Source: Misgurnus anguillicaudatus (lineage: Eukaryota; Chordata; Actinopteri; Cypriniformes; Cobitidae). From it: a DNA stretch of 64,000 nucleotides. Position 1 is the stretch's first letter. Each line of letters starts with the position of its first letter. Below the pieces are notes generated by a model. The model had not been told where the DNA came from and did no database searches. It saw only the letters and a list, made by a program, of their open reading frames with translations. Below, piece after piece: positions 55,434-64,000 of the stretch. The stretch covers positions 8,226,501-8,290,500 of the forward strand of contig NC_073351.2 of NCBI RefSeq assembly GCF_027580225.2, written 5' to 3'. Position numbers and translations under genes: made by a program.

Positions 55434-55697
55434 TTAAAGGGATAGTTCACCCAAAAATGAAATTTCTGTGATCATTTTCTCATCTCCATGTCGTTGTAAA
55501 CCTGTATGAATTTCTTTATTCTGATGAACAAAAAAGAAGATATTTTGATAAATGATGGTCAGCTGTGTGCTTGTCATCATTTATTGAAATATCTTCCTTT
55601 ATGTTCGTCAGAAAAATAAATTCATACAGGTTTACAACCTCATGTGGATGAGAAAATAATGACAGAATTTTCATTTTTGATTAAACTATCCCTTTAA
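55434..55697. mobile_element. 264-bp TTAA-flanked hairpin MITE
   Basis: The ends are ttaaagggatagttcaccc and the inverse, aactatccctttaa, with TTAA at 55434-55437 and 55694-55697. The arms, including aaacctgtatgaatttcttt and its inverse, make almost the whole length a hairpin. This is a very common fish MITE. Confidence 0.9.
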
Positions 55698-57002
55698 AGC
55701 GAAATAATATGTCTTAACAACTTTCATGAAGTAAATCGCAAAATGCCTTCCTTCTGCTGAAAACATGACTGTGAACAGTTTCACATGTTTACACTGCTAA
55801 ATACACAGATACACAAAATCACTGGGTGTACATGAATAGCTGTGTTTTGTGGTAAATAAAGGGCAGCTATTGACCAATCAGAATCAAGGACTGTAAATAC
55901 ATCACGCTAAAATATGCTTTTTTTCTATTCACCTTTTTCTCAAACACAGAAGTAAGTGATGTGACGTATTTCCTTTCTGGTGCGAGACTTCCGGTTCAAG
56001 CCAGCCGGTAGAAAACAGTGTAGTGGGAGCACGCATAAAACATGATTTAAACAGTTAATATTTACTACACCTGCCATGTACTGTATGAACCAGTGTGAGA
56101 ATGAAATTAAGAAGTGGCTTGATATATGAAGATAAATTCAATAATTTTGTGTTGTTGATTGGAGGTGACGGGTCTTCAAAGCAAATATAAAAGCACAGAG
56201 ACATACCAGTATCTTTACAATGGGAAAGTCAGTCGAGTGTGTGTACATGGAATTTAACTTTTCAGGGGCTGGTTTAAAACTAGCTAGGCAATTTTTAATG
56301 GACTTGTTTATGGCGATACGTCGAGCTTCACGCGGTCCAACACAGTCAGTATCTTTCAACACATTGTAAGTTATTTGAACAAACCATATAAACATATTAA
56401 ACTACTACATGTATTGAGTATTGTTTTCGTTTTATGAAAATATTATTACATTGTTCTTATGCACTAAGTGGAGACATGAGCTTATGAAATTATTTGCTTT
56501 TTTCTTTTAAAGCATAACAAAAGTACGCTCAAACAAATAAAAAACTATTATAAACATTAACTAAGCAGATTATGTCGTATATATTCTGTACTGTAATCTC
56601 ATTTTTGTAATAATATATAGTAGCAGAATAAATAAATCAGCATATTTTTATCAGCATAATATTAGTTGTTTTTAAACAATTATTGTATTTATTGTTTACT
56701 GGTAGTTTCTATGAAAGGTTTTACTGGATGGATTTGTAAATACAGATGAGTGCATGTGCGCCACATACACATTCAGTTCTTGTGCATAGTTTATGGTTAA
56801 AACAAATGTTTTGTAGAGATTTACTGCGTTTGTATTAGCTATTATGGCAACCCTAACTGCACAAATTATGTCGGTCTTCTTAGATTTCATAATAAACATT
56901 AAACAGCCAGTTAAAACGGCACACTTGTGTCCTTCGTAATAGACTACCATTAGCATTAGTGGATAGAGATGGATAGAGGTTTCATTAGACTTAAACACAT
57001 TG
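55698..57002. other. upstream flank, no gene seen
   Basis: Around 55950-56010 are tgatgtgacgtatttcc and gagacttccggttcaagc, which contain CRE-like and ETS-like sites. They may belong to a repeat related to 13019 or to a distal promoter. No exon is recognised. Confidence 0.4.
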
Positions 57003-57300
57003 TCGCAGTTACGGATTGAACCGAAGTGAACTTTCGGTCTGTATTTATTTATTGGTCTAGCTAGTGGCTAAACATTGTATACATAAATTTTACACAGTAA
57101 CGTTAGCTGATACGTGTTAAATATGATATATGAACGAAGGTAATTTACTTTTCAGTAATTTGGCTTGTTATCAGAAATAAACTACTGTAAAAGGTCCACA
57201 AAAGCTGTTTGTTTATGTTGTTGCTGCTAAAACCATCTAAACATTAATTATATGAAATTATTGATATCAGTCATTAGGATTATTAATATCTTTGCTTTAT
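57003..57300. repeat. dispersed repeat, copy B
   Basis: Counterpart of 13019-13330: tagtggctaaacattg, then ggcttgttatcagaaataaa and tgtttgtttatgttgttgct. It is the same order and orientation, diverged. Confidence 0.5.
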
Positions 57301-58740
57301 TGTTTGTATTCTCTGTGGACTGGAAGCATTGTATGCATTTTATGTGCAAGTGTATACTTAGCAATACAGCTCATTCTGTTGATTGTGTTAAAAGATATGC
57401 TGCCTAAAGTGACAACAACAACCTAACACAAACAGATGTATTGGCCTGATCGCATATGGGAGTACGAAACATGATGCCTAAACAAAAATCCAAAAAGAAA
57501 AAGGAGAAAATCACCTGATCCCAATAAAGCAAGAAATGGAGAATCAGAGCAGCATATCTGTTACATTGCTTTGACAACAGCTCGTACAGCCTGAAGGGCC
57601 ATACAGCAGGCTAGATTTATCTGCACGTGACATCTGTAAAGCTGCCAGACGTCAGATGATGACCTGCAGCATTTCTCAAGGTCTGATAGAACAGAGAGAC
57701 ATATGTGGCTACAATACAGCAGACCTCCCGACAACTCCTTAAAGGGCTATACTGTTCACTCAGACCATCTATAACCCAAATGTAAAAACTGCCAAAATCA
57801 CATAAATGTCCAGTGAGGAAATAAAACGACAAAATTGAACTATAAGTCACAGAGATCACATTACACTGTATGTCAGTCAATGAGTATGTCCACGTCAAAC
57901 AGGGCAGTATTTAGGCGCTCGTTCTACTCCAAACAGTAGACTGTAATTATACTGTCTGATAGATCGTGCCGGAACTAACGAGAGTGGGGAGAGGGTGAAT
58001 TCTGAATTAATACCTTGCTAAATGAAAGTAATTAGACTTCAGTCTAATTGGAGCCAGTAGATTCGGCCACAAAATACAGGGAACATAGGGATGATAATGA
58101 TGGCATACCGAGCGTTTAGGCGACGCAAAGCAGGAAGAATGATTTCCAACACTTTAGCTATCTCATTTACATGTAAAATTCTGGAGGAGATTGCAGAAAT
58201 AGGCTAAGATGCAATTAGCAGAGCTAGCATGTAGCATCACAGACAATCTCTAAAGGAGTTGTTAAACAAAGAAAGGTTTTTAGCAACAAAGCAACCGTTT
58301 CAGATTTGGCAATTTTTCTTTACATGAATGTTTAAAATCTTTACATTATTGTTCCCATTTTCCAGGATTTTTTTACAACGCTAAGCTTTTATCAATGATT
58401 AATATTTCAAGCTATTGGGTATGATTTTGCAGATAATTACACAATGGTTACTGTGGTAAAACCATGCTTTTGTTAATAGTAATCAATACACCAAAAAAAC
58501 ATGGTTACTACATGTTTTCCTTTCCTTTATTTTCTTACATTCCTTTCCAATTTCTTTATCTAGAAACACTGTATCGATTCCTTTTTAGTGGAAGGAAGCA
58601 CTTTTTTTCAAATTAGGGTACAATGACATTTTAATGCTAAAAACAGCCAGAATGTTATTTAAATGGCTCCTATATCATGCAAAATCCACTTTTACAAGGT
58701 TTGGACATAAATGTGTGTCGGTAGTGTGTAAACACAACAA
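57301..58740. other. upstream flank, repeat-poor
   Basis: The part 57480-58270 contains no recognisable element and has compact text such as aagtaattagacttcagtct; it could be conserved non-coding DNA. At 58440-58520 a fragment related to the MITE at 41493 occurs. Confidence 0.45.
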
Positions 58741-58748
58741 CTTACAAT

Positions 58749-59289
58749 TAGTGCTGCACAATTAATCGCAATCGCAATGTCAGCCTGTGCGATTATATGA
58801 CAGCAAAATGTTGCAATTATATTAAATAAATAAATGTGTGGACTTGTTAACACAAACTTTCTGATAACAGTTTGATGATTTTACTTGCTGTTTAAAAAAA
58901 GAAAGAAAAACGAACAAAAAAGGCAGTGCACGTGTGGCATGCATGTGTGTGGCGTGCGTCGTCACTTGTTTGTGCGCAGCGCGGAAATACCAGAGCGAAG
59001 ATGGATGCAGAGGAGATTGACAGTGATCTGGTAGCTAAAAAAAAATTCTACGTCTGTTTTATGGCGGTATTTTGGATTTAGGATTACTGACACTGAGCAG
59101 TTGCTACATCACGTGGCAATACGAAAACATTTCTAGTTTTACAAATACACATTTGAACATTATCACTAAACTGTGTGTGGATTTTCCTTAAAACCCATCA
59201 AGTTCACTCATGATACCATTTATTATAATCGCAACCGCACATCGTTATATTAGCATCAATAACCGCAATGGGATAAATTACCCAATGAA
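58749..59289 (+). mobile_element. hAT relic with 8-bp TSD
   Basis: The left end is tagtgctgcacaattaatcg, typical of a fish hAT. The exact 8-bp repeat cttacaat stands at 58741-58748 and 59290-59297. The right end (aaattacccaatgaa) does not mirror the left, so the right terminus has decayed or been lost. The left part keeps the start of a transposase. Confidence 0.7.
59001..59131 (+). pseudogene. hAT transposase N-terminus (BED finger start), frameshifted
   Basis: An ATG at 59001 opens MDAEEIDSDLVAKK. After a run of nine A, the matching frame shifts by one base and continues NSTSVLWRYFGFRITDTEQL. The SVLWRYFGF core is the conserved aromatic start of a BED-type zinc finger in hAT transposases and ZBED proteins. 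The Cys and His ligands downstream are not recognisable. The A-run probably caused the frameshift. It is a dead remnant. Confidence 0.7.
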
Positions 59290-59529
59290 CTTACAATGAA
59301 AAAATTCACCCTCCTTTTTTAAATCCCCATTAACTCAAAGCAGTCTCAAAAACAGTGCTGTTTTCATTCTTTTGTTAATGTGACATCACACAAACAAAGC
59401 CCCGCCAATGGCCACTGACTGACTGGTTTATTTTGCTCAAAAGCTTTTGGAAATGGGTTTGTTAGCACACTGCAGTATTAATGCGGCTGTCTTAATCTGT
59501 ATTCTCTGGAATCAGATCTACACTGTAAA

Positions 59530-60320
59530 AAAATCCTTGTTGCACTTAAATTTTTAAGTTTTAAAGCTCACATAACACACATGGTTTTTGCATTTCTGAT
59601 GTTAATCTGGAGTACCTATAGAGTAGTATTTTCGATAACGTACGAAAAATGAATATGGAGGAGTTACTTCCGCGGGATGAGCGAGTACGAGTCATGCAAC
59701 ACTATACAACACTTATAACTTATGATTCACTACATGTTCGTGTCATTTATATAATATGCACACAGCAATTTCCAACATAAGACAGAAGTCTTACTTACCA
59801 CGTGCAACTCATGACCCAGTTGGGACTTTTCAATGAAATCCAGCACATCAAACACACACGCAAAACTCCGCTGCTACCCCAGATAATAAACTATATCCAT
59901 TGTTTCCATAAGGCTCGCTTTCTTCTCCTTACATCCAAAAAACACACTTCTTCTTTCGTGCCATTGTTGTGTTTTGAAATTAAACAAAGCTGTGTCGCGT
60001 GTTTGTAAGTTCTAACGTCTCCCGCTGATTGGCGGGGGAAGTGCCCATAAAAAGAAGTGATACGTATAGAAACGTCAGTTGGATCCGTAATCGAGAAAAA
60101 CTTTCCGAAAAATTTTCGAACCCTGGCGAAGTGCATTCGGCACAGAAATACTCTGAAACACGCCCAACTGCTTTTTTTGACACTTTGCCCCTGTTAAGCA
60201 TGAGGAAACCACTCTCTAACTGTGTTAATAAGTCAGAATGCATGAAATACCATTGAACCACCCCTTTAACAACTTGAATTTACAATTTATTTCACATTTC
60301 TTGACTTGTGAGGAATTTGA
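59530..60320. mobile_element. hairpin MITE (aaatccttgttgcac), split by a TTAA element
   Basis: The left piece, aaatccttgttgcacttaaa (59531-59550), and the piece after the insert, aacttgaatttacaattt then tttcttgacttgtgagga, run in the same order as the intact copy at 61256-61478. They were one element before the TTAA element entered at 59561-60269. The right arm of this copy is not clear. Confidence 0.65.
59561..60269. mobile_element. TTAA-flanked element, 0.7 kb
   Basis: The left border is ttaaagctcacataaca and the right reads inward as ttaaaggggtggttcaatgg. TTAA is at 59561-59564 and 60266-60269. The termini are asymmetric, but both are familiar ends of a common fish repeat. It inserted into a hairpin MITE. 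A partial relative is at 28826-29080. Confidence 0.75.
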
Positions 60321-61255
60321 ATTAAGTGATAATACTCTGTCAAATAGTTTTATAACAGCGTCATGAATATTTTTCTTGACCTCAACTACTGTGGTACAAG
60401 TTTAACTTAAGTGTTAATACTATAATTATACTGTCAAATAATTCTAAATACCTTAACAAAATGGAACAGACACGACAAAAGATTACTAAAACATACTTAA
60501 CTTTATTTATGGGCACAATACATAAAAAACTGACAACTAAAATAACTTGTTCTTTCTCACACCAAGGGTTCTGAAATTTTCTGACATAAAACAACAACAA
60601 AAAATGTATTCAATTAATTTATTTAATTATACATTTAAAAATACATTGTACTGTTTTCATTTAATTTTAGGTGGATGCAATAAAATAAAATAAACTTTTA
60701 TTAATTTTAATTAGTATTATTATTGGATGATTGCTTTTATTTCTCTAACACCTGGAAGAAGCTTAAAAACAACATTATCACATGAAGAATATTCATGATG
60801 CTGTTATAAAATTATTTGAGTATTAACACTTAATGACATTTTAATGACAAATTCAATTTGTATCACCTGTAAAAAGTGGTTAAAAAAATTAATTACACAA
60901 TTATAATGGCCTCATGACAGCCAGTGTCAAAACCAACCAAAAGACAGTTTTATGTAATGTTACCCTGTAAATTTAGGTAGTTTCTTAAGTTTGATAATTA
61001 ACCTGCTATGTCATGTTTATAAAAGATTTATGACAAGTTATGATATATTGGTTTATGTCAAGTTGTCATAAGAAAGACATCTCAAACAATGTCATTGTTG
61101 CATTAAAAATAACATAATTGAGCGAATGACACTTAATGACAGCTGTCATAAATGTGCATAAAATCTCCTTTCATGTCCATGAGACGTGATCATGTCATGA
61201 CTATGAAGGCGTCATGTCGGTCTTATGCACACCCCTTCAAGTAAAGTCTTACCAA
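60321..61255. other. upstream flank with a decayed element
   Basis: The right part (about 60990-61255) is full of tgtcat/atgaca motifs and ends caagtaaagtcttacc, an end known from a fish DNA repeat. The other end was not located. Confidence 0.4.
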
Positions 61256-61478
61256 AAAATCCTTGTTGCACTGTAAGTTAAATCAACTTGAATGTACAAT
61301 TCATGCAACTTTCTTGACTAGTGAGGAGTTACTATAAATCATAAAGTTGAATAAGCTTAAGTTATTTCAACTTTATTTTTTTAATAATTTATAGCAACTC
61401 CTCACTAGTCAAGAAGGTTAAAATTAATTGTAATTTCAAATTGATTAAACTTAAAAATTAAAGTGCAACAAGGATTTT
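61256..61478. mobile_element. 223-bp hairpin MITE (aaatccttgttgcac ends)
   Basis: The ends are aaatccttgttgcac and its inverse, gtgcaacaaggatttt. Inner arms pair ctagtgaggagttactataa with its near-inverse tttatagcaactcctcactag. It is complete, in contrast to the split copy at 59530. Confidence 0.85.
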
Positions 61479-63012
61479 GAGTATGCCAGCTATATAATAA
61501 TGCAATGGTCAGTTATTGACTGGCTGAAGTGCAGCTATTTCGGTGTGTTGTACATAAACATTCTTGTTCAGATGAGACCCACTCAGACCCTAAAGCACAG
61601 AAAACCTCTCGTGATTGGGTAACGGCTGACAGATTGCTTTGTGAATACACGCATTAATCTAATTGTGTTGCCTAGAGGAGAAGTCAGTGAAAATTTGCTT
61701 GGAAAAAATAATTTAAAGGGGAATCATGCAAAAGCGAGCGGCGTGAGGCTGGGCTAATTGCAGTATAGCCCGGTCGCCTGCAGTGTCTTTCAACGCAGTT
61801 CCCTTTAATTAGGATGATAACCAGCAAGGAAACAACTATAGCCTGTTTAATCCACAAACACACAGTCAAACATTTCAACCGAACTGTAATACCACCGAGA
61901 TCACACTTACAGTACACCCACATGCATGCATATCTACTGTACAAATAAGAACAGAATGCACAAACACACTCCACGTCAAACCCACGCAGTGTAGCCGAAT
62001 GGTATTCATCACTGTTAATTTCTCGGCAGAATGCAGTGAAAGTCAGACAGGTCTGTAATAACTGGAGAGAATTAACCATCAGCATTTCCAATCATCGTAT
62101 ACTTGCTCAGTTGACAGAGGACACGCCGAAAGTAGGCTGGATGCTTTTGGCCCTCTGAGTTGTGCATTTACGTCATCTACCACCAGAGGCTCACTGTCCC
62201 CATAATCATCCAAAATCCTTCCGTTAATTTGTATAAGGCACGTGCATGCACTGTGGTGAGATATCAATGCACTATGCAGAAACCGCATTGATTAGCTTCC
62301 CCGTGCGGATCTTTTATTTGCGAGCCAAGCAGTTTCTGATTAGATTTCCTCAGGCGTCAATGCATTATTTAGCATCCTGGCTGAGGTGTGTGATCACAGG
62401 CTTTATCTGGTCTCCTGTGTGAATGGTCTCATGTGGGCGCACTGTCCCAGGGGTCCTGTTTGATTCATCAATGTAATGAGCAAAGAAATTATGAGTCAGT
62501 GAAGAGGCTTTAGCACAGATTTAATTGTCATGCTCAGTGAGAGGCGTAAAGGAGGCAGATTGGGGAAAGATCAAGAAGTGTGACTTCCTTGCAACTGCTT
62601 TAATGACTGCATTGTAAACAGCAGATAAAAAAGCCCAACACTTAGATGAACGAGAATGCTAACTGATAACGGTCTTCTGTGTCTTCTTTAGTAAATGCCT
62701 AAACGGAAATGGCACATTCTTTATTTTTCATGCTAAATGTGGGGGAACGTCTACTAAATTTTGCAGATGTGGGGAAACTTCAGTTAGTTCTTCACTTTTA
62801 TTGGTAGTTGTGAATATTAATCAATTAGCCTAAAAATTTTCTGAGAGTAACTTTAAAACCATTTAAAAATTAAATCACACCCAAGGTAGTAATGCTGTTT
62901 AAAGTCAATTATCAAATATACATTTATCAGGCTTTGGACCTCAAATGCTCGTAAAACTAGTTATGAGCACATTTATTCAAATTAGAACCAGAAGACGAAA
63001 GATAGAGAGAGA
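61479..63012. other. upstream flank, repeat-poor
   Basis: No inverted ends or simple repeats are visible. The part at 61690-62600 includes compact GC-balanced text (gggctaattgcagtatagcc and similar) and long chance frames. It may include conserved non-coding DNA, but nothing can be shown from one sequence. Confidence 0.45.
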
Positions 63013-63420
63013 CCCTGCAGTCGAAACCGCATACTATGACAGTATGTACTAAATTAGATGACCGTTAAAACAGTAGCCTATGTTCTATAAAGTATGAATA
63101 TGGATAGTGTAAATGAAATTCGGACATACTACATTCGCCATGTTGATACATTACGTGACATATGTTGTCTTAACAACAGGTCAGCAGTTAACTTGTATGA
63201 TGGTTTTAAATATGACAACCCCTCTCCTTCTTTATTGGGTGACTCCTCATGATAGTAAAGTGTCCATCAAATGCATACTTTAAATCATGGTAGGTTATCC
63301 GGGTACTTTTCCCATACTTTTTAGACATACTGCTCACCTCACCTACTGCTTTTTTCCTACTGTATAGCAGTGATTCTTGGGAATTTGGATAAAATACCAC
63401 TGTGGTATTGCTGTGCTTTC
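63013..63420. mobile_element. dispersed repeat with 'gcatactatgacagtatg' end
   Basis: The left part, ctgcagtcgaaaccgcatac then tatgacagtatgtacta, and the right part, cccatactttttagacatac, have loosely inverted motifs. I remember this as a frequent cyprinid repeat. The borders are approximate. Confidence 0.4.
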
Positions 63421-63483
63421 CATAAATATTCAAAATAAATAATTAAAGGACACCTATTGTCTGATTCATGATTTTTCATATCC

Positions 63484-64000
63484 TTTAATAATAATAATAA
63501 TAAAAATAATAGATTTTATTTATAAAGCGCTTTTCATTCCAAGGAATCTCAAAGTGCTACAGTTAAAAATATATACCACAATGCAAATAAAGTCTAACAA
63601 TAAAGTGCTACAATTAAAAATTAGAACCACAATACAAGTAATAGAATAATCAACTTAAAAAATCCTTTCTAAAAAGATATGTCTTCAGATCTGCTTTAAA
63701 AGAGTCCAGGCTCTGTACTGTTCTCAGTGAAATGGGGAGGTTGTTCCATAGCCGAGGCGCAGCTGAGCAGAAAGCTCTGTCACCCATGGTTCGGAGCCTA
63801 GTAGTGGGAGTTTGAAGAAGTTGGCACCCAGATGATCTGAGGGTACGAGTAGAGGATTTCACAGTGATAAGCTCTTGCAGATATAGTGGTGCTTGTCCGG
63901 TGATGCACTGATGTGTGAGCAGAAGAATTTTGTAATCGATCCGGGATGAAACAGGAAGCCAGTGGAGTGAGTATAGGATAGGGGTTATATGATCATATTT
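63484..64000 (-). mobile_element. L2-type LINE, 3' end (continues off the window)
   Basis: Plus-strand taataataataataat followed by tttataaagcgcttttcatt is the inverse of an L2-type tail, here read from the 3' end. Coding sequence of ORF2 follows at 63650-63999. The element extends beyond the right edge. Confidence 0.8.
63650..63999 (-). CDS. L2-type LINE ORF2, C-terminal end
   Basis: The minus-strand frame is open from the window edge to a stop at about 63650. It reads YDHITPILYSLHWLPVSSRI, then DYKILLLTHQCITGQAPLYL, and near the end RLRTMGDRAFCSAAPRLWNN and LKTYLFRKDF. The HITPxLxxLHWLPV, KILLLT, GDRAFxxAAPxLWNxLP and FKxxLKTxLF blocks are the hallmark C-terminus of L2/Maui-type LINEs, after the reverse transcriptase domain. 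The catalytic part lies outside the window. No stop interrupts the visible part, so the copy may be fairly young. Confidence 0.83.
   Translation of the reverse strand, partial: YDHITPILYSLHWLPVSSRIDYKILLLTHQCITGQAPLYLQELITVKSSTRTLRSSGCQLLQTPTTRLRTMGDRAFCSAAPRLWNNLPISLRTVQSLDSFKADLKTYLFRKDFLS

Noticed and set aside
61684..62091. 135-codon minus-strand frame upstream of arhgap42
   Set aside because: It is long for its surroundings, but I see no domain, signal pattern or splice site. One species cannot separate it from chance.

Overview
The window reads as a piece of a teleost genome, most likely a cyprinid-type fish. The signs are its mobile DNA: Tc1-like elements, many hAT relatives, tRNA-derived SINEs ending in the fish 'cactttggata...' tail, TTAA-flanked foldback elements and L2-type LINEs. 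It contains a single recognisable protein-coding gene, on the minus strand. This is the 5' part of arhgap42 (GRAF3), a RhoGAP of the GRAF/oligophrenin family with BAR, PH, RhoGAP and SH3 domains. Coding exon 1 (54259-54412), exon 2 (23686-23781) and exon 3 (7811-7872) have clean splice sites, join in phase and together encode the first 104 residues, the start of the BAR domain. Intron 1 is about 30.5 kb, intron 2 about 15.8 kb, and intron 3 runs off the left edge. The 5' leader and presumed promoter lie just right of 54412, and everything further right is upstream flank.

The introns and flank are packed with mobile elements, and many ends are fixed by exact target-site duplications (TSDs). 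At 1-5.2 kb (intron 3) a 694-bp element with a 9-bp TSD lies inside a Tol2-like hAT (8-bp TSD), which lies inside another hAT (8-bp TSD), which split an L2-type LINE tail. At 8.9-13 kb (intron 2) a Tc1 relic was hit by a minisatellite-bearing inverted-repeat element, which in turn took a truncated LINE with an uninterrupted 361-codon reverse-transcriptase frame. At 14.7-16.9 kb a second Tc1-like element carries a hAT that carries a SINE. At 19.7-21.9 kb, in the left part of intron 2, a hAT holds a PIF/Harbinger-like element.

Intron 1 holds more TTAA-flanked elements, a head-to-tail pair of Harbinger-like elements (32.2-33.3 kb), a near-perfect 694-bp foldback (50.9-51.6 kb), a double hairpin (53.1-53.4 kb) and several local direct duplications. 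The upstream flank (54.6-64 kb) holds further small elements, a hAT relic with a BED-finger start, a TTAA element inserted in a hairpin MITE, and the 3' end of an L2-type LINE at the right edge.

I saw no rRNA, tRNA gene, CRISPR array or bacterial-style operon. Nothing looks like a wholly new cellular system. The most unusual items are the depth of datable nesting, an element of unknown superfamily with a 9-bp TSD, a minisatellite carrier with an apparent 2-bp TSD whose repeat lengths keep a reading frame open, and tandem or dimeric small elements that share or bracket one TSD. Element classes are inferred from ends and TSD length and from memory of fish repeat families, not from a database search.
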